Positions 8,536-17,407 of a stretch of 64,000 bases of DNA are shown here, in pieces (positions within the stretch are counted from its first letter, which is position 1; every line of letters begins with the position of its first letter). The stretch covers positions 2,580,001 through 2,644,000 of the forward strand of contig NZ_JBAMDA010000001.1 in the NCBI RefSeq assembly GCF_036964665.1, written 5' to 3'. The notes below the pieces were generated by a model, which saw nothing but the letters and a program-made list of their open reading frames with translations, did not search any database and was not told where the DNA came from. The stretch comes from Nitrobacter sp. NHB1. Its GTDB lineage: Bacteria; Pseudomonadota; Alphaproteobacteria; Rhizobiales; Xanthobacteraceae. A program made the translations under genes and the position numbers.

Positions 8536-8919
8536 TCGCCCGCCGGTCGGCTACTTCTTCAACAGCCTGCTAAGGCCGTATATTCGTCGCCGTACTCATT
8601 TCCGGTGTTCGGCGGCGTCCATCCGCTCTTGTGCGGTTACCGCAAAGGAATTTCGTAAATTTCTTCAGGCGGGTAGACCTTTTGCAGCGTGAGCGATTTG
8701 ACAAATTTGGCTTGTTAAAAACCACGGCTGACCGCAGCATTGATCCTCGCAAACAAGATTAGCCTGGGCTTTCTTGGAGCGTTTAAGTGCGGCCGAAATT
8801 CGCGACGATGGGCAAATTGGAACTATTTTCGACCCTCCGTATTAGCTCCGAAAGTTTCTCTACAAAAAAGTCTCTACATAAGTCGAAGGGGCCCGTCGTG
8901 AGCGGGCGCGAGGAAGATT
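8536..8919. other. upstream region of the DoxX operon
   Basis: About 380 bases between IS-derived sequence and the DoxX start. It is richer in A+T than its surroundings at 8640-8730 and 8840-8885, as expected for a promoter region. A TTGACA at 8698-8703 has no well-spaced -10 partner, so no promoter is called. The strong binding site AGGAAGA precedes the GTG at 8920. Confidence 0.4.
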
Positions 8920-9381
8920 GTGCTGAGTATTTTTGTAATCGTTCTGGTGCGCACGCTCCTCGTCATGCTGTTTCTCCCATTCAGCGCGCTCGACAAAATT
9001 CTGAATTTCAAGCAAGCCCAGAAGCAGGCTTCACAGGCGGTCTCCGTAAGTTCGATCGGTGCAGTTCTGATCTTCGCGGGTTTTGGCGTAGAGGTCGTGA
9101 TGTCGCTGGCGATTTTGACCGGGGTTGCCGATCGGCTCGCAGCTTTTGTTCTTGCCGGCTATTGCATCGTCACCGCCATGTTGTGGAAACAATTCTGGAG
9201 GGTCGCAGATTTTCGCTTGAAAGGTGACAGCCGCGGGCGAGAAGTGTTCTGGGATTTCCTGAAAAACCTCGCGCTTGCCGGAGGTTTTTTTGTGTTGGCG
9301 TTCGGCGCAAACCCGGCAAGCTTGCAGAGCTTTCTGGCGCATCCGCTTGCATCCACGCATCCTTATGCGGTTGATCGATAA
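8920..9381 (+). CDS. DoxX family membrane protein
   Basis: 153 residues with four predicted transmembrane helices (about 5-22, 45-68, 72-92 and 117-137), matching the DoxX/SURF4-like fold. DoxX proteins are small integral membrane proteins associated with redox systems; some are subunits of quinone-linked oxidoreductases. GTG at 8920 follows AGGAAGA. It is the first gene of a tight operon (9 bases to the cupin gene), so it could be the membrane anchor or electron-transfer partner for the soluble dehydrogenases downstream. That link is an inference from position. Confidence 0.8.
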   Translation: MLSIFVIVLVRTLLVMLFLPFSALDKILNFKQAQKQASQAVSVSSIGAVLIFAGFGVEVVMSLAILTGVADRLAAFVLAGYCIVTAMLWKQFWRVADFRLKGDSRGREVFWDFLKNLALAGGFFVLAFGANPASLQSFLAHPLASTHPYAVDR

Positions 9382-9389
9382 GGTGCCCC

Positions 9390-9833
9390 ATGATCGAAAA
9401 GCCTACCGTTCTCTATTGGCATCTGTGGACGGATGCTGACGGCATGAGCCGTCAAGCACGATGCGCCATGACCGATTTCGACCTGAAGTCGATCAAACCG
9501 CAAGCGGATCCGCAATGGCAGGGCCAGAAGACGAGCGGCGCGATGACGGAGATGGTCACCGTGCTCCCGGTCGGCTGGATAGGCGCATGGCACGAAAATC
9601 CCAAGCCGCAATGGATCGTCCCGTTGTCGGGGCGCTGGTTCGTGGAGGCAATGGACGGGACACGCGTTGAGATGGGAGCCGGCGAACTTTCGTTCGGCGG
9701 CGACCAGAATTGCCGCGAGGTGGACGGCAAGCGCGGTCACCGGTCTGGCACGGTGGGTGACGTTCCGGCTGTCCTCGTGCTGATTCAGCTTAACGATGCG
9801 CCCGTCCCTCGGTCGCCTTGCGAATTCCGGTGA
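9390..9833 (+). CDS. cupin-like protein
   Basis: 147 residues with a beta-rich pattern of the cupin type: WHENPKPQWIVPLSGRWFVEAMDG in the centre looks like cupin motif 1 with few metal ligands, followed by a GAGELSFGGD turn. Similar proteins are annotated as cupin-domain hypotheticals. A role as sugar-binding protein or isomerase is possible but nothing proves it. It is 6 bases from the lactonase gene downstream. Confidence 0.6.
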   Translation: MIEKPTVLYWHLWTDADGMSRQARCAMTDFDLKSIKPQADPQWQGQKTSGAMTEMVTVLPVGWIGAWHENPKPQWIVPLSGRWFVEAMDGTRVEMGAGELSFGGDQNCREVDGKRGHRSGTVGDVPAVLVLIQLNDAPVPRSPCEFR

Positions 9834-9838
9834 CACGG

Positions 9839-10741
9839 ATGGACGGCTTCGACGTCCGCGATCCTCGTTTCGCCCATTACATCCTGGGCAACGCGTCGCT
9901 TGAGGAACTCGCGACCGGCTTTCGCTGGCTGGAAGGGCTGGTGTGGATGGGTGACGCCGGCTGCCTGTTGTTCCAGGATTTACCACGCGATTGCACGATG
10001 CGCTGGATCGAAGACGGTGGCATATCCATTTATCGCTCCCCCTCCGGCTATGCCAACGGGCAGGCCCGCGACCGGGAAGGCCGACTGATTTCGTGCTCAC
10101 ATCGCGAACGCTGTCTGTTCCGCACCGAACTCGACGGTCGTGTCACCCGGCTCGTCGACCGTCATGACGGCCGCCTGCTCAATGCTCCGAACGATGTGAC
10201 AGTCAAATCCGACGGTTCGATCTGGTTCACCGATCCGCTCTACGGAATTCAGACAGACTATGAGGGCGGCCGGCAATCGTCGGAGCAGCCGCCCGCGCTT
10301 TATCGCTTCGATCCCGAAAGCGCCAGCATTACTGTCGCTGCCGGAGACTTCGACGGGCCCAACGGGCTGGCCTTCTCGCCTGACGAGAAGCGTCTTTACG
10401 TTTCCGAGACCGGCGACCAAACGAGCGACGATCCGAAACAATATATCCGCGTGTTCGATGTCGCACCTGACGGACGACTGAGCGGCGGTGATGTCTTCCA
10501 CAAGGTCGAGCCCGGTTACGCTGATGGGCTCTGTGTGGACGAAGACGGAAATCTCTGGAGCAGTGCCGCCGACGGCGTTCACTGCATCGCTCCGGATGAG
10601 CATCTGCTGGGAAAGGTGTTTGTTCCGTATCGGGTTTCGAATTTGTGCTTCGGCGGCATTCTGAAAAACCGGCTGTTCATTGGAGGATCGCATACGCTCT
10701 ACGCGATCTTCCTCAATCGGCGCGGAGTATCGTGGCCATGA
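9839..10741 (+). CDS. SMP-30/gluconolactonase/LRE family lactonase
   Basis: 300 residues forming a six-bladed propeller. Family hallmarks are present: EGLVW near the start (metal-binding Glu), NAPNDVTV followed by GSIWFTDP (Asn ligand region), GPNGLAFSPDEKRLYVSET, and YADGLCVDEDGNLW (Asp ligand). Members hydrolyse sugar lactones such as gluconolactone to the acid using a divalent metal. ATG at 9839 is preferred; a TTG at 9818 would overlap the cupin gene. The downstream VOC gene starts within its last codons (ATGA at 10738-10741). The lactone is probably made by the GMC or SDR enzyme of the operon. Confidence 0.86.
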   Translation: MDGFDVRDPRFAHYILGNASLEELATGFRWLEGLVWMGDAGCLLFQDLPRDCTMRWIEDGGISIYRSPSGYANGQARDREGRLISCSHRERCLFRTELDGRVTRLVDRHDGRLLNAPNDVTVKSDGSIWFTDPLYGIQTDYEGGRQSSEQPPALYRFDPESASITVAAGDFDGPNGLAFSPDEKRLYVSETGDQTSDDPKQYIRVFDVAPDGRLSGGDVFHKVEPGYADGLCVDEDGNLWSSAADGVHCIAPDEHLLGKVFVPYRVSNLCFGGILKNRLFIGGSHTLYAIFLNRRGVSWP

Positions 10742-11697
10742 CTCCTGCACCCCGCATGACGGTCCGTAAACTGGCGTGCTTCGGACTGACAACGACAAAT
10801 GCGGATCGACTGGCGGCGTTCTACGAGCGTGCATTCGGCTTCCGCCGGCTTGCTGTGGGCCGTCTCTCGGGCGCGAATTTCGAGAAATTGATGGACGTAG
10901 AGGGCGGAGCAACCTGCATCATGCTTGGCCTCGGACAGGAAGTGGTCGAACTGTTGGAATTCGATGTCCCGGGCGAACCTTATCCGAAAAACAGAACCTC
11001 GTCGGATTTGACGTTCCAGCACCTGGCGATCGTGGTTACGAACATCGCACAAGCCTTTCAACGACTCTCAACAGTCGGTGGATGGAGCGCGATCTCACGT
11101 GACGGTCCGCAGCGATTGCCGGAATCGTCGGGCGGGGTCACGGCTTTCAAGTTTCGCGATCCCGATGGCCATCCGCTCGAGTTGCTCGCTTTTCCAGACG
11201 GAAAGGCGCCCGCGCGCTGGAAGGCTTGTTCGAGCAGCGATATCTGTCTTGGCATCGACCATTCCGCGATCTGTGTCTCGGAGAGTGATCGCAGCATCAC
11301 GTTCTTTGAATCCTTTGGATTGCGGGTTTCGGCGCGATCGCTCAATCAAGGACCGGAGCAGGAGCGCCTCGACGCCGTGCGAAACCCGAGCGTGGAAGTT
11401 ACGGCGCTGTCGCCGAATCAACAGACACCTCATATCGAGTTGCTGTGCTACCGGTCAGTCGTCCGTGGAAATGGCACCGTTTTGCGGAACAACGATATCG
11501 CCGCGACACGCCTTGTACTGGTAACCGATCGGCAACCGCTTGCGGACGCTGGCGGCGAACTCCGACAGAGCGTGCTTGATCCGGATGGTCATCATCTCGT
11601 GATTGTGTCGCCGGGCGCGGCAGAGTGGCTTTCCGGGGTTGACCCAACGAATCCCGCGACATTCGACCAGGTTCATCAAAACGGAGCACGCATGTGA
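10738..11697 (+). CDS. two-domain VOC family protein (glyoxalase/dioxygenase fold)
   Basis: 319 residues with two vicinal-oxygen-chelate modules. The first (about 8-160) has LTFQHLAIVV and DPDGHPLELLAF, giving His and Glu metal ligands. The second (about 175-310) has GIDHSAICV and a later DPDGHHLVIV, where the usual final Glu is Val, so its metal site may be weakened. VOC enzymes include glyoxalases, isomerases and dioxygenases; the substrate cannot be named. Start and stop overlap neighbours on both sides (ATGA, GTGA), indicating translational coupling. Confidence 0.8.
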   Translation: MTPAPRMTVRKLACFGLTTTNADRLAAFYERAFGFRRLAVGRLSGANFEKLMDVEGGATCIMLGLGQEVVELLEFDVPGEPYPKNRTSSDLTFQHLAIVVTNIAQAFQRLSTVGGWSAISRDGPQRLPESSGGVTAFKFRDPDGHPLELLAFPDGKAPARWKACSSSDICLGIDHSAICVSESDRSITFFESFGLRVSARSLNQGPEQERLDAVRNPSVEVTALSPNQQTPHIELLCYRSVVRGNGTVLRNNDIAATRLVLVTDRQPLADAGGELRQSVLDPDGHHLVIVSPGAAEWLSGVDPTNPATFDQVHQNGARM

Positions 11698-12551
11698 CCA
11701 CTTCGCCTGCAACACCATCCTCCGCATCGACCGCCCCGCCCGTGGCCGTTCACAAAGTGCTGACGGGTCAGAAAGCGCTTGTTACCGGCGCTAATTCCGG
11801 AATCGGCCAAGGCGTTGCGATAGCTTTGGGACAAGCCGGCGCCGATGTGGTCGTCAACTATATCGAAGGCGACGACGCAGCAAACAAAGTGGTGGACGAT
11901 ATTCGCCGGTTCGGCGTCAACGCGTATGCGCATCAGGCGGACGTATCGTCCGAACAAGATGTCGCCGGCATGTTCAAGCGGATAGTCCAGGAGTTCGGCG
12001 CCATCGATATTCTGATCAACAATGCCGGTCTGCAACGCGATGCGGCGGTCCATGACATGACGTTGGCGCAATGGAACAAGGTGCTTAGCGTCAATCTAAC
12101 CGGTCAGTTCCTGTGCGCCCGCGAGGCGGCCCGCGAATTTCTGCGCCGGGGCGTGGTTCCAGCGGTATCGTGCGCGGCTGGAAAGATCGTCTGCATGAGT
12201 TCCGTGCATCAGGAGATTCCCTGGGCTGGGCATGTAAACTATGCCTCGTCGAAAGGCGGCATCAAGCTGATGATGGAAAGTCTGGCTCAGGAGCTGGCGC
12301 CGCACCGAATTCGCGTCAATGCTATCGCACCAGGCGCGATCCGGACGCCGATCAATACGTCGGCATGGCAGACCAGGGATGCCTACAATCAACTCATGAA
12401 GTTGGTGCCTTATGGGCGGATCGGCGAGCCGGCAGATATAGCCCGCGCCGCCGTGTGGCTTGCGTCGGATCACTCCGACTACGTGGTCGGCACCACGCTG
12501 TTCGTCGACGGGGGCATGACACTGTACCCTGGTTTCTCAACAGGCGGCTGA
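11694..12551 (+). CDS. short-chain dehydrogenase/reductase (glucose 1-dehydrogenase-like)
   Basis: 285 residues of the classical SDR type. The cofactor motif is TGANSGIGQG near residue 33, NNAG is present near residue 107, and the catalytic Ser (CMSSV) and YASSK are in place. The C-terminus has the typical substrate-loop and DGGMTLYPGF end. Members with this pattern oxidise sugars or polyols with NAD(P). Residues 1-25 form an extra Ser/Thr/Pro-rich leader. GTG at 11694 overlaps the VOC stop codon. Confidence 0.88.
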   Translation: MTTSPATPSSASTAPPVAVHKVLTGQKALVTGANSGIGQGVAIALGQAGADVVVNYIEGDDAANKVVDDIRRFGVNAYAHQADVSSEQDVAGMFKRIVQEFGAIDILINNAGLQRDAAVHDMTLAQWNKVLSVNLTGQFLCAREAAREFLRRGVVPAVSCAAGKIVCMSSVHQEIPWAGHVNYASSKGGIKLMMESLAQELAPHRIRVNAIAPGAIRTPINTSAWQTRDAYNQLMKLVPYGRIGEPADIARAAVWLASDHSDYVVGTTLFVDGGMTLYPGFSTGG

Positions 12552-12573
12552 GAAAGCTTGCAGGGAAGATAGC

Positions 12574-14139
12574 ATGCCCGATCATTATGATGTCATCGTT
12601 ATCGGCAGCGGTCCTGGCGGGGCGTCGCTCGCACACAAACTGGCGCCGACCGGGAAACGGATTCTGATGCTGGAGCGGGGCGACTATCTGCCTCGATCGC
12701 GCGCGAACTGGGATGCGCAAACGGTTTTCGTCGATGGTGCCTATCAATCGCCCGAAACCTGGTATGGCAAGGACGGCCGCAGCTTTCATCCGGGCCTGCA
12801 TTATTACGTTGGTGGAAACTCCAAGGTTTACGGCGCCGCGTTGTTCCGAATGCGCGAGCGGGATTTCGACGAGATTCAGCACAAGGACGGGATTTCCCCG
12901 GCGTGGCCTCTAAAATACGATATTTTCGAATCGTACTATACCGAGGCGGAACGTCTGTTCCATGTCCATGGACTACGCGGCGAAGATCCGAGCGAGCCGC
13001 CTTCGAGCGGCCCGTTTCCTTATCCGCCCGTTTCGCACGAACCGCGCATTCAGGCACTCAGCGACAGTCTGACGAAGGAGGGCCTGCATCCGTTTCATCT
13101 TCCATTGGGCATTCTGCTCGATGAGAGGGATGGCAAACCCACTCCGACAAGTATTTGCATCCGTTGCGATGCCTTTGATGGTTTTCCCTGTCTCTTGAAC
13201 GGCAAGGCCGACGCTCAGGTGGTGTGTGTCGATCCGGCGTTGGCAGCACACCGAAATCTCACGCTATTGACAGGCGCCTATGTTTCGAAACTTGAGACGG
13301 ATGCTGCCGGCAGAACTGTCACCGGCGTTCATGTCACCCGACAGAGCCGACAGGAACGCTACTCGGCTGACATTGTCGTGGTGGCATGTGGCGCTTTGTC
13401 TTCCGCGTTGCTACTGCTGCGATCGGCCAATGACAAGCACCCAAAAGGCCTCGCCAACGGCTCCGATCAGGTCGGGCGGAATTACATGCGCCACAATCAA
13501 TCGATTCTGATGGCGTTGATGCGCGAGCCGAACGATACGGTTTTCCAGAAGACGCTTGCCGTCAGCGACTATTATTTCGGTTCTGACGACTGGGACTATC
13601 CGCTTGGCTTGATTCAGATGTGCGCGACTTCGCATGGCGCTCAAATTCGGGGTGAGGCGCTTCCAGCCTGGCTGGAATGGGTGCCTAAGATGCCATTCGA
13701 GGAAATGGCGCGACACTCGATGGACTTCTGGCTGTCCAGCGAAGACCTGCCGCATCCGGAAAATCGGATCTCGTATGATGGCGGTCGCGTGGTGCTGGAT
13801 GTCACCGAAGGTAATATGGAAGCTCACCATCGCCTCAAGAAAAAGCTGGAGCAGATGCTGGGCAGGGCGGGGGCTCATCCTGCGCTTTTGGAACGGAGTC
13901 TGTATTTAGGAAAAAATATTCCGATCGGCGGCACTGCGCACCAGGCCGGAACGGCACGCTTTGGAACGAATCCGGCAAATTCTGTTCTAGATATCGATTG
14001 CAAGGCGCATGAGGTTGAGAACCTTTACGTCGCGGATGCCAGTTTCTTTCCATCCATCGGATCGGTGAACCCAACGCTGACCATCATCGCAAACGCGCTT
14101 CGCGTCGCCGACAGGATAAAGCAACGGATCGTTGCGTAA
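12574..14139 (+). CDS. GMC family FAD-dependent oxidoreductase
   Basis: 521 residues. The N-terminus has the FAD Rossmann motif GSGPGG at residues 12-17, and the C-terminal GMC domain carries the catalytic His (GTAHQAGT) and Asn (SVNPTLT) pair. A Cys-containing stretch (CIRCDAFDGFPC) near residue 195 is common in membrane-linked GMC dehydrogenases. No Tat or Sec signal is visible, so it is probably cytoplasmic or held at the membrane by a partner. Members oxidise sugars or alcohols; with the lactonase upstream, sugar-to-lactone oxidation is a reasonable inference. Last gene of the operon, 22 bases after the SDR gene. Confidence 0.88.
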   Translation: MPDHYDVIVIGSGPGGASLAHKLAPTGKRILMLERGDYLPRSRANWDAQTVFVDGAYQSPETWYGKDGRSFHPGLHYYVGGNSKVYGAALFRMRERDFDEIQHKDGISPAWPLKYDIFESYYTEAERLFHVHGLRGEDPSEPPSSGPFPYPPVSHEPRIQALSDSLTKEGLHPFHLPLGILLDERDGKPTPTSICIRCDAFDGFPCLLNGKADAQVVCVDPALAAHRNLTLLTGAYVSKLETDAAGRTVTGVHVTRQSRQERYSADIVVVACGALSSALLLLRSANDKHPKGLANGSDQVGRNYMRHNQSILMALMREPNDTVFQKTLAVSDYYFGSDDWDYPLGLIQMCATSHGAQIRGEALPAWLEWVPKMPFEEMARHSMDFWLSSEDLPHPENRISYDGGRVVLDVTEGNMEAHHRLKKKLEQMLGRAGAHPALLERSLYLGKNIPIGGTAHQAGTARFGTNPANSVLDIDCKAHEVENLYVADASFFPSIGSVNPTLTIIANALRVADRIKQRIVA

Positions 14140-14205
14140 GGCCCCGGATGACATCGGGACCAGTCTGGTGGGTTTCGGTTGCTCATTCCCGTAGTCGCCG
14201 GGCGC

Positions 14206-15675
14206 TCAATGCCGTTCCGCGTTCCCTCCCGATGTTTCGCGCGACGAGATGGATGCACTTGTCTCACCGGCGGTCGGCGCCAACCGTCGTGGCTTCGGAG
14301 CAAATCCGGATCCCTCAGTTCCGGTGATCAGGCGTGACCCGCGCGCGTAAGTCAGCCACGCCCAACACCAGTTCACGAACACTGTAAACCGGTTACGAAA
14401 TCCGATGAGAAAGTAGATGTGAACGAGGCCCCAGAGCAGCCAGGCAAAGGTTCCCGTGAGTCTGAAGCCTCGAAGGTCGGCAACCGCAGCCGAGCGCCCG
14501 ATGGTCGCCATCGTTCCATAGTCCCGATATCGGAAGACGGTCGTTGTGCCTGCCTCCTCGATGCGATGTTTAATGAGATTTCCGAGGTACCGGCCCTCCT
14601 GCTTGGCAACCGCTGCCAAGCCCGGCAATGGTTTGCCGTCTGCCCGCGATGCAGCAGCCGCATCGCCGATAACGAAGACGTTTGGATGCGCGGCGATTGA
14701 GAAGTCGCGGTTGACGCTGACGGTGCCGTGCGGACCGGGTCGCATCCCGAGCCACGCGGCGACGGGCGTCGCCTTTACTCCGGCACCCCAAATCACGGCT
14801 CGCGTGGCAATCCGCCGTCCGCCCGCAAGGACGCCGTTGTCATCAATCTGTTCGATCTTCGTGTTGAGCAGGATTTTAACGCCCAGTCTTGTTAGCTCCC
14901 GGTGCGCATAAGCGCCAAGCTTCTCGGGGAACGTCCCCAGAACTTTGGAGCCGGCCTCGATCAGAAGGATGCGTGACGCCGCCGGGTCAATGCGGCGAAA
15001 GTCCCGAGCGAGCGTCGCCTTGGCCAGTTCCGCGATTGCGCCCGCCATCTCGACGCCGGTCGGCCCGGCTCCGACAACGACAAACGTCATGAGCGCTTGA
15101 CGCTCCTCATCGTCGTCGCACATCTCGGCCTCTTCAAAGGCGAGCAGCAGGCGACGGCGAATCGCCACTGCGTCTTCCAGGGTCTTGGGTGCTGGAGCCA
15201 GACGCGCCCATTCGTCGTGACCGAAGTAGTCGTATTGTGATCCTGTTGCCAGCACGAGAAAGCCAAAATCAATCTCGCGGCCCGCGATGGTCCTGATGCG
15301 GGAGCGACCAAGGTCCACGCCGACCACCTCGTCGAGCAAAATCTCGGTGTTCGGGCTATGGAGCAGACCCCGGATTGGAGTTGCGACGTCGGCGGGTGAG
15401 AGCGCCGCGGTAGCCACCTGATAAAGCAACGGCTGGAACAGGGTGTAATTGCGGCGGTCGATCATCGTCACGCAGGCTGGGCTATCTTGCAGCGCTTTTG
15501 CCACCTCGATTCCGGCAAAGCCGCCACCGACAATCACGACGCAAGTCGATCGGGACAATGTTGCGTCCTCGTCGTCGGAAGACGCCACGACCGACTCTCC
15601 CGAGCTGGCTCGCGCCGGACGAGTGTCGATTGAAGGCGGTTTGCTGGCTTCGGGAGCTACGGACGACGGAGCCAT
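14206..15675 (-). CDS. ndh: type II NADH dehydrogenase (NDH-2)
   Basis: 489 residues with two nucleotide-binding Rossmann motifs: VVIVGGGFAGIEVAKAL near residue 46 for FAD and VVVGAGPTGVEMAGAI near 200 for NADH. The motif FVIGDAAA closes the FAD site. The C-terminal segment (LLWGLVHIYFLIGF and following) is amphipathic and hydrophobic and should bind the membrane. NDH-2 passes electrons from NADH to quinone without pumping protons. The first 45 residues are an unusual Ser/Ala/Asp-rich extension; a shorter start is possible. It is convergent with the GMC gene and divergent from cyoABCD. Confidence 0.85.
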   Translation of the reverse strand: MAPSSVAPEASKPPSIDTRPARASSGESVVASSDDEDATLSRSTCVVIVGGGFAGIEVAKALQDSPACVTMIDRRNYTLFQPLLYQVATAALSPADVATPIRGLLHSPNTEILLDEVVGVDLGRSRIRTIAGREIDFGFLVLATGSQYDYFGHDEWARLAPAPKTLEDAVAIRRRLLLAFEEAEMCDDDEERQALMTFVVVGAGPTGVEMAGAIAELAKATLARDFRRIDPAASRILLIEAGSKVLGTFPEKLGAYAHRELTRLGVKILLNTKIEQIDDNGVLAGGRRIATRAVIWGAGVKATPVAAWLGMRPGPHGTVSVNRDFSIAAHPNVFVIGDAAAASRADGKPLPGLAAVAKQEGRYLGNLIKHRIEEAGTTTVFRYRDYGTMATIGRSAAVADLRGFRLTGTFAWLLWGLVHIYFLIGFRNRFTVFVNWCWAWLTYARGSRLITGTEGSGFAPKPRRLAPTAGETSASISSRETSGGNAERH

Positions 15676-16398
15676 GGAACCACCAGCCGGTTGAGCGCCT
15701 CTATGACGATGGCCGTTTGGGAAGCAACCTCACCCCATGTGCGACTACCTCAAGCCCATTCCGCCGGCGGAGGTCACGAAGCCAAATTGTCAACACGTTG
15801 CGGCCCACAGCGTTCCCGTCTTTGAAGCCTGACAAATCCTGTAAGACGACAATCCAAATATTGTCCCAATATTGTTATGGCCGGGAACGAATTGAGCCAA
15901 GCATAACGATAGCGGCGAGTTCAGCAACGGACCGTTGGATCAGATACGCACCTGCTCGAAGGCCTAGCGATTTGCGACATCTGCGCCGACGCCTGCATTG
16001 AGATGCAACCGAGAGCCAAGGCTGGAGTAAGGGCATGGTCATGCCTTCCTCCTGGCCGTCCACTTCGCCAGACGCCCCGGGTCGCTGACGATTTATTCTT
16101 CATGGAACTATTGTCGGACCGCGCCGTTGAAACACATCCCTTTCGCGTTTTTTCAACTTGTCGCACCGACTCGCCAGAGGAACGCTCGTGAACGCCAGCT
16201 ACGGGGGAGCCTCGAATAACCGGCTTCCGCTGGAATGACGGCATTGCGAAATTGTCAGAGATTCCTGCTACGGTGTGGTGCAAGGATAATGAAGGCGGTG
16301 AATGGCGGCGATCATCACCGCGGTCTTGTGTTGTCCGATCAGCAGAGTTGCGCCGACAGGCTGCTGAGTGATCATCGCGGCAGCCTAAAGTGCTCGAC
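15676..16398. other. divergent intergenic region between ndh and cyoA
   Basis: About 720 bases without a convincing gene. It should hold promoters for both ndh (minus) and the cyo operon (plus). The stretch at 15840-15910 is AT-richer (AATATTGTCCCAATATTG, which includes the short repeat AATATTGTCC/CAATATTG at 15856-15875). No Fnr or Fur site could be assigned with confidence. Confidence 0.35.
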
Positions 16399-16428
16399 GA
16401 AGCCAGCCAAAGGGAAGCCAGCCAAAGG
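16399..16428 (+). repeat. perfect 15-base tandem duplication at the cyoA ribosome binding site
   Basis: GAAGCCAGCCAAAGG occurs twice back to back (16399-16413 and 16414-16428), one base before the ATG at 16430. Each copy ends in AAAGG. The unit is five codons, so the upstream frame is kept open. Confidence 0.9.
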
Positions 16429-16429
16429 T

Positions 16430-17407
16430 ATGGCTATCTTCCGCTGGGCTGTCCTTTTGACCGCCGCGATGGTGCTCAGCGCTTGCGACGGCGATACCCA
16501 TCTCAGTTTCCTCAATCCCCAGGGGCCAGTGGCCAATGTCCAGCGCTGGCATTTCTATGAGGTGCTGGCGATCCTGATGATTTTCGTCGCGGGGCCGATA
16601 TTTCTGCTCCTGCCGTGGTTTGCCTGGCGCTACCGCTATGGCAACAACGCGTCCCGCTATACGCCTAAGTGGGAGTTTTCCCGGCTGTTGGAGTTCACCG
16701 CCTGGTTCGGTCCGGTGGTGATCGTGGCGGTGCTGTCGTTCATCGTGTGGCGCGACGCGCACACGCTGGACCCCTATAGGCCGCTGACCTCCTACCAGCA
16801 GCCGCTGCGAGTGCAGGTCATCGGCTACGACTGGAAATGGCTGTTCATCTATCCCGACCAGGGCATCGCCAGCATCGGCATGTTGGCCATGCCAGCAGGA
16901 CGCCCGGTGGCGATGCAGATCACCTCCGCGACGGTGATGCAGTCGCTGTTCATTCCGGCGCTCGGCAGCCAGATGTACGCCATGGGCGGCATGGTAACCC
17001 AATTGAACCTGGAGGCGGGCAAGCCGGGACGGTTCCTGGGCGAAAACACCATGTACAACGGCAACGGCTTTCATCAGCAGCAATTCACCGCAGTCGGCAT
17101 GGCGGCGAGTGATTTCAAGGCGTGGGAACAACAGGTGCGCACTCACGGTATACCACTGGACGCACAGACCTTGCAGTTGATCTCCCAGCGAACCACCCGC
17201 ACCGCCCTGATCGATGCCCTGCCCAGCACCGGGGTGCGGGACGGCAACCTGTACTTCACCGGCGCAACCAGCGCGCTGTTTCCGGCCGTGGTCAAGGCCA
17301 CCATGGACGGTACGCCCACGTTGCCGGCGCAGGCGTTCGGCCAGGCGACGGACGCGCCGCACGCTGGCAGCAATCCCGTTGCATCCGTGACAGAGCAACC
17401 GCAATGA
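16430..17407 (+). CDS. cyoA: cytochrome bo3 ubiquinol oxidase subunit II
   Basis: 325 residues. The N-terminus is a lipoprotein signal (lipobox VLSAC at about residue 15), as in E. coli CyoA. Two transmembrane helices follow (about 43-65 and 85-105), then a periplasmic cupredoxin domain from residue 125. The copper-A ligands of cytochrome c oxidases are absent, which marks it as a quinol oxidase. Start uncertain: ATG at 16430 lies just after a 15-base duplication that stays in frame with an open reading frame reaching to 16235. The stop overlaps cyoB (ATGA). Confidence 0.9.
   Translation: MAIFRWAVLLTAAMVLSACDGDTHLSFLNPQGPVANVQRWHFYEVLAILMIFVAGPIFLLLPWFAWRYRYGNNASRYTPKWEFSRLLEFTAWFGPVVIVAVLSFIVWRDAHTLDPYRPLTSYQQPLRVQVIGYDWKWLFIYPDQGIASIGMLAMPAGRPVAMQITSATVMQSLFIPALGSQMYAMGGMVTQLNLEAGKPGRFLGENTMYNGNGFHQQQFTAVGMAASDFKAWEQQVRTHGIPLDAQTLQLISQRTTRTALIDALPSTGVRDGNLYFTGATSALFPAVVKATMDGTPTLPAQAFGQATDAPHAGSNPVASVTEQPQ

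Noticed and set aside
8698-8726. TTGACA considered as a promoter for the DoxX operon
   Set aside because: No -10 hexamer at proper spacing (TTAAAA is only 11 bases away).
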